Of a stretch of DNA of 64,000 nucleotides, positions 34,263 through 43,237 are shown one piece after another (positions within the stretch are counted from its first letter, which is position 1; every line of letters begins with the position of its first letter). This stretch comes from Bradyrhizobium sp. Arg816 (GTDB taxonomy: Bacteria; Pseudomonadota; Alphaproteobacteria; Rhizobiales; Xanthobacteraceae): the NCBI RefSeq assembly GCF_029989365.1, contig NZ_JAPRAQ010000020.1, positions 1-64,000 on the forward strand, read 5' to 3'. The position numbers and the translations under genes were made by a program. The notes under the pieces were generated by a model. The model was not told the DNA's origin. It worked only from the letters and a program-made list of their open reading frames with translations, and did not search any database.

Positions 34263-35576
34263 TCAGATCGACTGGCGCAGCGGGCGGAACGCGGTGCGCA
34301 TTTCCGCAGAGAACAGCGCGGGCTGCTCCCAGGCCGCGAAGTGGCCGCCCTTGTCGAGGCGGTTGTAGTGCATCAGCTTCGGATAGGCCTTCTCGGCCCA
34401 GCTGCGCGGCGCGGCATAGATCTCGTCAGGGAACACGCTGACGGCGACCGGGATCTTGATGTGCTTGGGCGCGAAGAACACCAGCTTGTTCTCCCAGTAG
34501 AGCCGCGCCGACGAGACCGCGGTGTTGGTGAGCCAGTACAGCGTGATGTTGTCGATCACGTCGTCCCGCGACAGGCCCTCGGTCTTGCCGTCGAACACCC
34601 GCGCAATCATCGCAGCACTGCGTGCGTCGTGATCAAGCATCCAGGACGCAAGGCCGGCCGGCGAATCGACGAGGCCATAGAGCGTCTGCGGCCGGTTCGA
34701 CATCTCGATCGCATAGCCGAGGCCATGCCTGTAGAAATCATCGAGCTGGTCGTAGGCAATGCGCTCGTCGGCCGAGAGGTTCGACGGCCGCGTCCCGCCC
34801 GGCTGAAGCGCCTTGGCGATGTCGTCGGGAACGGTGGCGGGCATGTTGGTGTGAATGCCGAGCAGCTCCGGCGGTGCGATCACCGCCATCTGCTCGGTAA
34901 CGGCATTGCCCCAATCGCCGCCCTGCGCCACGTAGCGGTTGTAGCCGAGGCGTTGCATCAACACGATCCAGGCACGCGCGATACGCTGCGGATCCCAGCC
35001 GAGCTCCGTCGGCTTGCCGGAGAAGCCGTGGCCCGGAAGCGAGGGGATCACCAGGTCGAATGCATCCGCAGCCTTCGCACCATGCGCGGTGGGATCGGTG
35101 AGCGGGCCGACGATCTTCATCTGCTCGATGATCGAGCCGGGCCAGCCGTGCGTGACGACCATCGGCAGCGCGTTCTCGTGGCGGGAGCGGATGTGAATGA
35201 AGTGGATGTCGACGCCGTCGATCTCGGTGACGAATTGCGGCAAGGCGTTCAGCCGCGCTTCCATCTTGCGCCAGTCGTAGTCGTTCTGCCAGTACCGCAC
35301 GAGCTGCTGGAGCGTCGTGAGCTGCACGCCCTGCGATTGGTCGGCGACGATCTCACGATCCGGCCAGCGTGTCGCTGCGAGGCGGCGGCGGAGGTCAAGC
35401 AGATCTTCCTCGGGCACGCTGACTCGGAACGGACGGATGGCGCCGCTTGCAGCGGCCTTTGCCGGACGCAGCGGCAGCAGGCTCGCCACGCTGGCGGCGA
35501 CCGCGGTCATTGCGGCCTGGCTCAGCAATTGACGGCGGTCGGGATTGAGAATGTCGGCTCGTGCTTGCGTGGTCAT
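34263..35576 (-). CDS. Tat-exported epoxide hydrolase (EHN-type alpha/beta hydrolase)
   Basis: 437 aa. The leader DRRQLLSQAAMTAVAASVASLLPL has a twin arginine, so it is probably exported folded by Tat. After it comes an epoxide-hydrolase N-terminal domain (FRVSVPEEDLLDLRRRLAATRWP), then the alpha/beta hydrolase core. That has the oxyanion loop HGWPGS, the nucleophile region VAQGGDWGNAV with Asp, and the final His near GGHFAAWE. It opens epoxides to diols in the periplasm. It is the first gene of the stress operon, with three TAAC-type repeats ~100 bp upstream. Confidence 0.9.
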   Translation of the reverse strand: MTTQARADILNPDRRQLLSQAAMTAVAASVASLLPLRPAKAAASGAIRPFRVSVPEEDLLDLRRRLAATRWPDREIVADQSQGVQLTTLQQLVRYWQNDYDWRKMEARLNALPQFVTEIDGVDIHFIHIRSRHENALPMVVTHGWPGSIIEQMKIVGPLTDPTAHGAKAADAFDLVIPSLPGHGFSGKPTELGWDPQRIARAWIVLMQRLGYNRYVAQGGDWGNAVTEQMAVIAPPELLGIHTNMPATVPDDIAKALQPGGTRPSNLSADERIAYDQLDDFYRHGLGYAIEMSNRPQTLYGLVDSPAGLASWMLDHDARSAAMIARVFDGKTEGLSRDDVIDNITLYWLTNTAVSSARLYWENKLVFFAPKHIKIPVAVSVFPDEIYAAPRSWAEKAYPKLMHYNRLDKGGHFAAWEQPALFSAEMRTAFRPLRQSI

Positions 35577-35676
35577 GTCGGATCTCCCTTGCTCTGGTCG
35601 GTGACGCCAACCGAATTCGAAATCGACGCGTTGTTTCGTCGTGAACAGAGATTGGCGCAGGTCCTGGCAATTTGCT

Positions 35677-35701
35677 CGTTATCGGTTGTTAGGCTGCGTT
35701 A
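35677..35701 (-). promoter_or_regulatory. TAAC direct-repeat operator, three units
   Basis: On the minus strand TAACG, TAACA and TAACG occur at an exact 10-bp period, and a fourth weak unit (TGCGA on the plus strand) follows at 35707. The last unit is separated by 22 bp from CAATCT, a -10-like hexamer. The start of the operon lies 100 bp downstream. Confidence 0.65.
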
Positions 35702-35723
35702 GCCGTTGCGAGTCCGGGGGATG

Positions 35724-35773
<50 letters not shown>

Positions 35774-35869
35774 GATGACGATACGCGCGATGCAGAAGCG
35801 ACACGGCGCGCGACGAGTTCAGCCGGCGCGCGCCCTGTCAGTGAATTCAAGAGATGAGTTCACTACAAC

Positions 35870-36571
35870 TCAGGAGGGCAGCGGTTGACCGGCCTGCTCG
35901 CGGACGATGTAGTCGGCGTACCAGTCCGCCCAGTTCTCGTCGTGTCCGCCGGTACGCTTCTCGTGCTCACCATGCGCGACAGCGGCACGCCGCAGGGTTG
36001 CGGCCAGATCGGCCGTCGAGGCAAACGTCGTGCCGTCACCCGCGATGCGTCCAGGCAGTCGCGTCGTGACCTCCTGGAACAGCCAGCCATTGCCGTCGGG
36101 ATCGCTGAACGAGGCAAACGAGCTGTAGCTGCCGCGCTTCGGGTCAACACCGCTGACCCGGACGCTGCCGAACAGATACGGCTCGTCCGGACCGGCGTGA
36201 ACGTCGCCCGCACCATGGAATGGTTCGCTCACCACGATGCCGCGGTCGAGCAGCTCCTGTCGCGCGGCCGCCAGATCGGAGACGATCAGGTACAGCCCGC
36301 GCGCCGAACCTGGCGCTGCCGGTGTGACGTTCTTGCCGAAGATTACCGAACAGGCCGACCCCGGCGGCGTGAACTGGATCACGCGCCATTCGTCACCTGA
36401 GGCAAAATCGGCGTCCAATCGCCAGCCGAGGCGTGTGTAGAACGCCTTGGCGCGGTCGACATCCGACACGGGGATGACGACGATCTCGAGCTTCAGATCA
36501 ACGCTACGCGATGTCGAAGACGTATTCGGAGACCTCGCCGCGGCGTCGCGGTCGATTTCGGTGGTGGCCAT
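35870..36571 (-). CDS. VOC/glyoxalase-superfamily protein
   Basis: 233 aa. After a low-complexity N-terminus (~1-25) a single VOC module is visible: KLEIVVIPVSDVDRAKAFYT, LGWRLDADF, then YLIVSDLAAARQELLDRGI and SFSDPDGNGWLFQEV. It probably binds a metal and a small substrate such as an antibiotic or lactoylglutathione-like compound. A C-terminal extension (WADWYADYIVREQ) is unusual. It follows the orphan kinase gene by 33 bp and is probably co-transcribed with it. Confidence 0.85.
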   Translation of the reverse strand: MATTEIDRDAAARSPNTSSTSRSVDLKLEIVVIPVSDVDRAKAFYTRLGWRLDADFASGDEWRVIQFTPPGSACSVIFGKNVTPAAPGSARGLYLIVSDLAAARQELLDRGIVVSEPFHGAGDVHAGPDEPYLFGSVRVSGVDPKRGSYSSFASFSDPDGNGWLFQEVTTRLPGRIAGDGTTFASTADLAATLRRAAVAHGEHEKRTGGHDENWADWYADYIVREQAGQPLPS

Positions 36572-36604
36572 GTCGAACTCCCTGAGTTGAAATTGAAGCG
36601 AGCT

Positions 36605-37273
36605 TCAAGCGGCAGCGGGCATCACGATCGTCACGCGCGTGCCGCCCCGGCCCGCCTCGCCCTGCAACCGCGCGTCGATACTGCGTGCGAGCCCTTCAAG
36701 GATGCGGCTGCCGGTGCCCTGAAGCGGACCGGTCGCGCCGATGCCGTTGTCAGCCACCGTGCAGAGCCAGGCGTCGTCGCGGTTGGCCATTTCGATGCGG
36801 ATCAGCGCATCGTTCTTGTTTGGGAAGGCATGTTTGGCTGCATTCGTGACCAGCTCCGTCAGCATCAAGGCCAGCCGATGACACTGCGATGCCGGCAGCG
36901 CCCCGCTCTCGATCGCTGCCTCGCAGCGGATCCCGGCCGGTTCCAGCACTGCCTCGGAGAGCGCCTCGCACAGGTTTTCGAAGAAGGCCTCGACGGAGAC
37001 GGCGGTCAGGCTGTCACTATCGGACAAAAGCTGATAGAGCCTACCGAACGCGACGATGCGTTGCTCGAACCGGTCCACCGCGCCCGACATATCCCTGGTG
37101 CCCGGCCGCGAGAAGTCGCGGCGGACTGACGCACCCAGCAGCGTCAGGGTGTTCTTCATCCGATGGTGGGATTCTCGCAGCACGAGTTCCCAATCACGCG
37201 ACTGATCATCAGGGCTGGCAATGTGTTGAGAACGAAAGAAATGGTCGCTCGTCTCCAAGCCGATAGCGGACAT
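36605..37273 (-). CDS. Orphan HisKA_2-type histidine kinase without sensor domain
   Basis: 222 aa, GGGGAGG upstream. The phospho-acceptor box ESHHRMKNTL (His36/His37) and the ATP-binding region (N-box ELVTNAAKHAF, G-box DNGIG, then TGSRILEGLARSI) are complete. The N-terminal 30 residues are too short for a sensory domain. Such short kinases often act in the general stress response (PhyR/NepR-type networks) or with separate sensors. The gene has TAAC repeats 68 bp upstream. Confidence 0.85.
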   Translation of the reverse strand: MSAIGLETSDHFFRSQHIASPDDQSRDWELVLRESHHRMKNTLTLLGASVRRDFSRPGTRDMSGAVDRFEQRIVAFGRLYQLLSDSDSLTAVSVEAFFENLCEALSEAVLEPAGIRCEAAIESGALPASQCHRLALMLTELVTNAAKHAFPNKNDALIRIEMANRDDAWLCTVADNGIGATGPLQGTGSRILEGLARSIDARLQGEAGRGGTRVTIVMPAAA

Positions 37274-37341
37274 GATAGCCTCCCCGTTGGACCTAGGACC
37301 TAACTCGAAGCGTATACTGGATGCGTCGCGCGCGTTTTGCT

Positions 37342-37366
37342 CGTTAGACGTTGCAAGATTTTGTTA
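37342..37366 (-). promoter_or_regulatory. TAAC direct-repeat operator (middle unit degenerate)
   Basis: On the minus strand TAACA, TTGCA and TAACG occur at a 10-bp period. A -10-like CAGTAT lies 22 bp downstream (37314-37319 on the plus strand), and the kinase start is 68 bp away. Confidence 0.55.
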
Positions 37367-37530
37367 TGATCGGCGGCATCACAAGTTGGCGGCCAGACTG
37401 TCCTCTCGACGGTCAAGCACGCTGACGGGTCGTCCCGTTCGCTTCGCAAGCCGCTCGCGTTTAAGCGAAATTTGTCACGCATAGTCCTTGTGTGGCCGGC
37501 TGATTTGCCGCGCGATTTCGCCACTTTCGA

Positions 37531-37560
37531 CCAGTTTACTCATGACCTCGTTCTGCTAGA
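37531..37560 (+). promoter_or_regulatory. Upstream motif shared with regulator 1
   Basis: CCAGTTTACT, 5 bp, CCTCGTTCTG, 1 bp, TAGA, 72 bp before the start codon. See the copy at 24280. Confidence 0.55.
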
Positions 37561-37602
37561 TCAGGATGCGGACAACAGCCCCTTCACTGGATTCATTGGC
37601 GC

Positions 37603-40446
37603 GTGGTGGACACTAACGACCAGGATGCGGCGATTTCCTTCGGGCCATTCCGGCTGTACGCGAGGTCGCGCCTGCTCGAGAAGGACGGCGCTCCGCTTCA
37701 CCTCGGCGGCCGCGCACTCGACATCCTCATTTTTCTCGTCGAGCGCGCCGGCGAGGTCATCGACAAGCGTGAGTTGATCAAGCGCGTCTGGGCCGACGTG
37801 ACGGTCGATGAAGGCAGCCTGCGCTTCCACATCACGACGCTACGCAAGGCCCTGGGCGATGCCGGCGAAGGCTCCCGCTATGTCGTCAATGTGCCCGGCC
37901 GTGGCTATTGCTTCACGGGCCCGCTGGTCCGGTCCGAATCGTCGGAGACGCGGACAGGCCCGGCCGTCCCGTCGCCTCACATACTCCCCCCGCCGCTTGC
38001 CAGGATGATTGGACGGGACGACGCGGTCGAGCGGATTTCCACCGAGCTTGCGCAGCATCGCTTCGTGACAATTGTCGGCCCCGGCGGGATTGGTAAGACT
38101 TCCGTCGCGCTCGCCGTCGCGCATCGCGAACTCCAGGCCTTCGACGGACAGGTCGACTTCGTTGATTTCGGCGCGCTGACGGATGCCAGGCTCGTTCCAA
38201 GCACCATCGCCACCACGCTCGGCCTGACCGTCAATTCCGAGGACCCAATGCCGGGCCTGCTGACGGTCCTGCGCAACCGTCGGATGCTGCTGATCTTCGA
38301 CAGCTGCGAGCACATCATCGACGAGCTCGCGCCCCTGGCCGAGCACATCGTCCAGGAAGCGCCCGAGCTGCATATTCTCGCGACCAGCCGCGAATCCTTT
38401 CGCACCGAAGGCGAACGCGTCCACCGGTTGTTTCCGCTGGACTGCCCGCCCCAGCGCGACGGGCTCGGCATCGCCGACATCCTTGCCTATCCCGCAAGCC
38501 AGCTCTTCGTGGAACGCATTGCCGAGAGCCTGGGCGAATTCGAACTGAGTGAGGAGGATGCACCGCTTGTCGCCGAGATCTGCCGGCGACTGGACGGCAT
38601 CGCGCTCGCGATCGAGCTCGCCGCCGGACGCGTGAACGCCTATGGGATTGCCGGGACCGCCTCGCTGCTCGACAGCCGCTTCTCGCTGCTGTGGCGGGGG
38701 CGCCGCACCGCGATCCCGCGGCACCAGACCCTGAGCGCCGCGCTCGCCTGGAGCTATGATTTGTTGCCGGCAGCCGAAAGCGCGACGCTGCGCGGATTGT
38801 CGGTGTTCGTCGGGCCATTCACGATGGAGGCCGCGCTCGCCGTTGCGTCCAGCCAGGGCATCAGCGAGCCCGAGGCGGTCGAGGCGATCTCGAACCTGCT
38901 CTCCAAATCGCTGATCGCAACCTCGCCTGCGGAGCGGCGGCTGCGCTATCGTCTGCTCGACACCACCCGCGCCTTCGTCGGCGCGAAGCTCGTCGAGAAC
39001 GGCGAAGCGCCCCGTGTCGCGCGCGCTCACGCCGAATATTTCCGCGACTTCCTGCGCGACATCGCGCTCAAATCCACGGGCATGCAGACCGCGGGCGGCT
39101 TCCTTCCCTATGCCGACCATTTGCCCAATGTCAGGGCCGCGCTGACCTGGAGCTTTTCGGATGGCGCCGACCGGACGATCGGCGTGGATCTGGCGGCTTC
39201 GGCGGCCCAGTTTTTCCTCGAACTGACATTGCTGACGGAGTGCTATCGCTGGACGCAGCAGGCGCTGGTCTCTCTCGATACGAATTCGATCGACCGCCGC
39301 CAGGAGATGACGTTGCAGGCCGCGCTCGGCGTCTCCGTGATGTTCACGCAGGGCAATACCGAAGCGGTCCGGTCGGCGTTCACACGCAGTCTTCAGCTTG
39401 CGCGGGATCTCGAGGATCTGCACTGGCAGCTCTGGCTGCTGCGCGGATTGCACATCTACCTGACCAGGGTCGGGGATTTTCATGGCGCGCTCGGCACCGG
39501 CGAGCAGGGCGAGAGCGTTGCACGCAAGCTGAATGATCCAGCCGCCGCGCTGAACGTGGAATGGATGCTGGGCGTCGCGCACCATCTGATCGGCAATCAG
39601 GACAAGGCCGTGCAGTTCTGTGAGAGCGCGATGGTGCACAATCCCGGCTCGCAGCGGCTGAACATCGGGCATCTCGGTTATGACGACCGCATCGTCGCGC
39701 TGGTCGCGCTGGCGCGCGGGCTCTGGCTCACCGGCCGGCCCGATCGCGCGATCGAGGCGGCGAGATATACCGTTCGCGAGGCCGAACTGCTGGAACAACC
39801 GCTCACCCTCGGCATCTCCCTGATCTGGACGATCTACGTGTTCCTCTGGGTCGGCGACTGGGCCAATGCCGAAATCCTGATCGAACGACTGATCGACCAT
39901 TCGGCGCGGCACTTCCTCGGTCCCTATCACGCCGTCGGCATCGGCCAGAAGGGCGAGCTCATGCTTCGCCGCGGCGACATCGCGGGCGGGATAGAGCATC
40001 TTCGCCGCAGCCAGGCCACGCTGTACGCGACGCGGCACCGGATCATGACGACGGTATTTGCGACGGCATTGGCGGAGGGCCTCGTGGCGGAAAACCAGCC
40101 GGACGAGGCCCTGCGCACGATCAATGAGGCCATTGCGCAGATTCCAGATCATGGCGAATCCTTCGACATGCCGGAGATGCTCAGGGTCAAGGGCGACATC
40201 CTCGTCCGGTCAGGCAACGCCGCGGAGGCCGAGCGCTGCTTCCGGAAATCGCTCGATCTGTCGCGCCGGCAGTGCGCGCTCGGCTGGGAGCTGCGGGGGG
40301 CGATCAGCCTCGGCCGGCTCCGGCACCAGGCCGGACAAGCGGGCGAAGCACGCGCCCTGCTCGCCCCGCTCGTCGCGCGGTACCAGGAAGGCCTCCAGAC
40401 CCGTGATCTCGTGGCGGCCAGGGATCTCCTGAGCGCGCTGAATTGA
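37603..40446 (+). CDS. wHTH-STAND ATPase-TPR transcriptional regulator (paralogue 2)
   Basis: 947 aa, GTG start. It has the same architecture as the 24.4-kb protein: winged helix (~9-100), P-loop GPGGIGKT (159-166), Walker B LLIFDSCEH, a RESF arginine motif, then TPR-like helices. The two are highly similar through the DNA-binding and ATPase parts and diverge in the C-terminal half, as expected if they sense different ligands. Surrounding genes carry TAAC direct-repeat operators, so this is a leading candidate for the protein that binds them. Confidence 0.85.
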   Translation: MVDTNDQDAAISFGPFRLYARSRLLEKDGAPLHLGGRALDILIFLVERAGEVIDKRELIKRVWADVTVDEGSLRFHITTLRKALGDAGEGSRYVVNVPGRGYCFTGPLVRSESSETRTGPAVPSPHILPPPLARMIGRDDAVERISTELAQHRFVTIVGPGGIGKTSVALAVAHRELQAFDGQVDFVDFGALTDARLVPSTIATTLGLTVNSEDPMPGLLTVLRNRRMLLIFDSCEHIIDELAPLAEHIVQEAPELHILATSRESFRTEGERVHRLFPLDCPPQRDGLGIADILAYPASQLFVERIAESLGEFELSEEDAPLVAEICRRLDGIALAIELAAGRVNAYGIAGTASLLDSRFSLLWRGRRTAIPRHQTLSAALAWSYDLLPAAESATLRGLSVFVGPFTMEAALAVASSQGISEPEAVEAISNLLSKSLIATSPAERRLRYRLLDTTRAFVGAKLVENGEAPRVARAHAEYFRDFLRDIALKSTGMQTAGGFLPYADHLPNVRAALTWSFSDGADRTIGVDLAASAAQFFLELTLLTECYRWTQQALVSLDTNSIDRRQEMTLQAALGVSVMFTQGNTEAVRSAFTRSLQLARDLEDLHWQLWLLRGLHIYLTRVGDFHGALGTGEQGESVARKLNDPAAALNVEWMLGVAHHLIGNQDKAVQFCESAMVHNPGSQRLNIGHLGYDDRIVALVALARGLWLTGRPDRAIEAARYTVREAELLEQPLTLGISLIWTIYVFLWVGDWANAEILIERLIDHSARHFLGPYHAVGIGQKGELMLRRGDIAGGIEHLRRSQATLYATRHRIMTTVFATALAEGLVAENQPDEALRTINEAIAQIPDHGESFDMPEMLRVKGDILVRSGNAAEAERCFRKSLDLSRRQCALGWELRGAISLGRLRHQAGQAGEARALLAPLVARYQEGLQTRDLVAARDLLSALN

Positions 40447-40481
40447 CAGTATCTTCAACGGGATACCGCCCAAGCACCTGC

Positions 40482-40506
40482 TCGCAACTCCTAACAACTT
40501 CTAACA
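40482..40506 (+). promoter_or_regulatory. TAAC direct-repeat operator
   Basis: TCGCA, TAACA and TAACA at a 10-bp period, 58 bp before the ATG at 40565. CATGGT lies 22 bp after the last unit. Confidence 0.6.
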
Positions 40507-40564
40507 TGCCAAGCCGCATCCGCCCCGCCATGGTGGCGGCACTTCACGGTGGATATGGCGGGAC

Positions 40565-41272
40565 ATGGCGCTCCTTGACGATGTGATTGATGCCAGCGGC
40601 GGGATGGCCCGCTGGAATAGCTTGAACCGATTCACGCTCCACCTTTCCGTCGGCGGCTCGTTGTTCTCCAGCGCCGGACATGCCAGCGAATTCAAGGACG
40701 TGACGGCGGAGGGCTCGACCCGCGCCCAGTCGGTCCGCTTCACCGGCATCACCGGGGGTGAACACTCCGGCTGCTTTCAGCCCGACGCGATCACGATCGA
40801 GAGCCTCGAGGGTGAGGTGCTGCGCACCTGGAATAACCCGAGCCTTGCATTTCCCGAGACCGGCTCGCCTGCGCTCGCGGACGAACTGCACCTCGTCTTC
40901 TTCTGCGGCGTTGCGATCTGGAACTATCTGACCAACCCATTTCTGCTCGCCCATCCCGACGTCGTCACGGAGGAGCTTCCGCCGTGGCGCGAAAACGCTG
41001 ACACGTGGCGGCGGCTGCGCGCGCAGTTTCCGCCGAACCTGATCACGCTCGCGCCCGAGCAGATCTTCTACTTCGACGAGAACGCGCTGCAACGGCGGAC
41101 GGATCACGATCTGTTCGGAACCAAGGTCGCACATTATTCCTGGGCCCATGACAGCTTCGGCGGCATCGTCGTGCCCACATTGCGGCGAGCGCAGACGCTG
41201 CGGCCTGATGGAAGCGTGATCGCCAAGCCCGTGCTGATGGACGTCGAGATATTCGACGCGGTGTTCGAGTAG
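40565..41272 (+). CDS. Hypothetical protein, paralogue of the 44387 gene
   Basis: 235 aa, no signal peptide. It shares with the protein at 44387 an N-terminal ASGGMARWN-type motif, a WNYLTNPFLLA segment, and a LPPWRENADTWRRLRAQFP block followed by EQIFYFDENALQRRTDHD. The conserved Trp/Arg-rich centre suggests a ligand pocket. The family is unknown to me. Both paralogues lie right after TAAC operators, so they are likely members of the same regulon. Confidence 0.7.
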   Translation: MALLDDVIDASGGMARWNSLNRFTLHLSVGGSLFSSAGHASEFKDVTAEGSTRAQSVRFTGITGGEHSGCFQPDAITIESLEGEVLRTWNNPSLAFPETGSPALADELHLVFFCGVAIWNYLTNPFLLAHPDVVTEELPPWRENADTWRRLRAQFPPNLITLAPEQIFYFDENALQRRTDHDLFGTKVAHYSWAHDSFGGIVVPTLRRAQTLRPDGSVIAKPVLMDVEIFDAVFE

Positions 41273-41304
41273 CGGTGGCGACGCGCGAGAGCTGGAACCG
41301 TTGC

Positions 41305-41329
41305 TCTCAACGCCTAACAATACATAACG
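41305..41329 (+). promoter_or_regulatory. TAAC direct-repeat operator
   Basis: TCTCA, TAACA and TAACG at a 10-bp period, with an extra TAACA at 41333 out of phase. CAGGAT lies 22 bp after the in-phase TAACG. The ATG at 41466 is 136 bp downstream. Confidence 0.55.
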
Positions 41330-41465
41330 AGCTAACACGCGGCCTTGGGTGCAGGATCGGGCTCACGAGCAACGAACAAGTGTCGTGCTCGAACGAGACC
41401 GAGACCGTCGCACCTCCACCACGAGGGGATGCGTCATTACAGCGAACGCACTCAAGGAGATCGTC

Positions 41466-42167
41466 ATGAAGATTCTTATGGTTCTCACCTCCCACGACCA
41501 GCTCGGCAATACCGGACGCAAGACCGGGTTCTGGCTCGAGGAGCTCGCCGCCCCCTACTACGTGTTCAAGGATTCCGGCGCGGAGATCACACTCGCTTCG
41601 CCCAAGGGCGGCCGGCCGCCCCTCGATCCAAAGAGCAACGAGCCCGAGTTCCGCACCGACCTGACGCTGCGCTTCGAGGCGGACGCTGCCGCTGAAGCCC
41701 AGCTCGACAAGACGGTGCGCCTCGACAGCGTCAAGCAGGAAGACTTCGACACGCTGTTCTATCCCGGCGGTCATGGCCCGATGTGGGACCTCGCCGAAGA
41801 CAAGAACTCGGTCAAGCTGATCGAATCCTTCCTCGCCGCCGGCAAGACCATCGCGGTGGTGTGCCACTCGACCGGCGCGCTGCGCCACGTCAAGACGCCC
41901 GATGGCAAGCCTTTGGTCGAGGGCAAGGAAGTCACCGGCTTCACCAACGGCGAGGAAGAGGACGTGGGCCTGACCAATGTCGTGCCGTTCCTGGTCGAGG
42001 ACGAGATGTTGAAGCTGGGCGCGGTCTTCTCGAAAACGGCGAACTGGGGCGTACACGTCGTCAGCGCGGGCCAACTCATCACGGGACAGAATCCGCACTC
42101 CTCGGGCCCGGCCGCGCAGACGCTGCTCGCCGCCTTGAAGGGCAAGCCGCTGGCGAGGGCTTCGTAA
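41466..42167 (+). CDS. DJ-1/PfpI family protein (class I glutamine amidotransferase-like)
   Basis: 233 aa from ATG 41466 with AAGGAG upstream. DJ-1/PfpI features: an early glutamate (GFWLEELAAPY), the nucleophile elbow with Cys (AVVCHSTGALRHV), and FYPGGHGPMWDL. It belongs to the Hsp31/chaperone-glyoxalase branch and may remove methylglyoxal adducts or act as a redox-linked chaperone. It sits in a cluster with alpha/beta hydrolases under TAAC-type promoters. Confidence 0.9.
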   Translation: MKILMVLTSHDQLGNTGRKTGFWLEELAAPYYVFKDSGAEITLASPKGGRPPLDPKSNEPEFRTDLTLRFEADAAAEAQLDKTVRLDSVKQEDFDTLFYPGGHGPMWDLAEDKNSVKLIESFLAAGKTIAVVCHSTGALRHVKTPDGKPLVEGKEVTGFTNGEEEDVGLTNVVPFLVEDEMLKLGAVFSKTANWGVHVVSAGQLITGQNPHSSGPAAQTLLAALKGKPLARAS

Positions 42168-42245
42168 ATCCTGGATGCCACATCTCGAGAGGCGCCTACG
42201 ATGACGCCTCTCGACGCCACGGTATCCCTCAGAGAGGCCACGATC

Positions 42246-43199
42246 ATGAATTGGCTTACCTTCGCCCTCTCGGCCGCGCTGGCCTGCGTGACCGTGCAGG
42301 CCTCGGCACAGGATCTGCGGTCGAGCCGACGCTCGATCAGTTATCACACGATCGATATCGGGGGTCTCAACATCTTCTACCGCGAGGCCGGGCCCGCCGA
42401 TGCGCCGACCGTGCTGCTGCTTCATGGTTTCCCATCCTCGTCGCGGATGTGGGAACCCCTGCTGCCACTGCTCGCCGACAAATATCACCTGATCGCGCCT
42501 GATTATCCCGGCTTCGGCAACAGCAGCGAGCCGCCGCCGTCCGACTTCACCTACACTTTTGACAACATCGCCGGCGTGATGGGCGAGCTGACGAACAAGC
42601 TCGGCCTGACCAACTACGTGCTGTTCATGCAGGACTATGGCGGCCCGGTCGGCTTCCGCATGGCGCTGGCGCATCCAGAGCGCGTTCGCGCCATCATGAT
42701 CCAGAATGCCGTCTCGCATGAACAGGGACTGAGCCCGCTCTGGGAAGCGCGTCGCAAGTACTGGGCTGATCCGGCGCATGAGCTCGAGGCGCTCAAGGCG
42801 AACTTCACATCCTTGGCCGCGACGCGCCAGCGGCACCTCGGCTCCAGCCCGCACCCCGAGCGCTACGACCCTGACACCTGGACCGACGAATACGCATTCC
42901 TGACGCGTCCGGGGCAGGCCGAGATCCAGACCGCGCTGTTCCTGGATTACCGGACCAACGTCGCCTCCTATCCGAAATGGCAGGAGTGGCTGCGCAAGGC
43001 GCGGCCGCGGACGCTGGTGGTCTGGGGCAAATACGATCCGTCATTCACCGTCGCCGGCGCTTCGGCCTATCGCGACGATGTGCCGGATGCGGCGGTCCAC
43101 ATCCTCGAAGCCGGCCATTTCGCGCTCGACGAGGCGACCGACGAGATCGCTACGCTGGTCCGCGACTTCCTTGCGCGTCTGGACGGGCACAAGGGCTGA
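42246..43199 (+). CDS. Exported alpha/beta hydrolase with aspartate nucleophile (epoxide hydrolase/dehalogenase-like)
   Basis: 317 aa from ATG 42246 (GAGAGG upstream), with a Sec signal peptide (NWLTFALSAALACVTVQASAQ). Core motifs: HGFPSSSRMW (oxyanion hole), VLFMQDYGGPVGFR with Asp nucleophile, WGKYDPSF (acid) and EAGHFALDE (catalytic His). The Asp nucleophile points to dehalogenase or epoxide-hydrolase chemistry. It follows the DJ-1 gene closely, likely in one transcript. Confidence 0.88.
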   Translation: MNWLTFALSAALACVTVQASAQDLRSSRRSISYHTIDIGGLNIFYREAGPADAPTVLLLHGFPSSSRMWEPLLPLLADKYHLIAPDYPGFGNSSEPPPSDFTYTFDNIAGVMGELTNKLGLTNYVLFMQDYGGPVGFRMALAHPERVRAIMIQNAVSHEQGLSPLWEARRKYWADPAHELEALKANFTSLAATRQRHLGSSPHPERYDPDTWTDEYAFLTRPGQAEIQTALFLDYRTNVASYPKWQEWLRKARPRTLVVWGKYDPSFTVAGASAYRDDVPDAAVHILEAGHFALDEATDEIATLVRDFLARLDGHKG

Positions 43200-43237
43200 C
43201 GGCGACTTGCACACTGCACCGACCACAGGAGGCACGT

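Larger units (their letters stand above)
37274..37602. promoter_or_regulatory. Divergent promoter region, kinase operon / regulator 2
   Basis: Carries the TAAC repeats directed at the kinase operon (37342-37366) and the CCAGTTTACT motif directed at the regulator (37531-37560). No gene present. Confidence 0.6.

Noticed and set aside
34197..35702. 501-codon plus-strand frame opposite the epoxide hydrolase
   Set aside because: It crosses the hydrolase gene and its promoter; no domain and unusual composition.
37840..40152. 770-codon open frame on the minus strand opposite regulator 2
   Set aside because: It is the antisense of a clear wHTH-ATPase gene; long open antisense frames are common in high-GC DNA, and it has no recognisable motif or ribosome-binding site.
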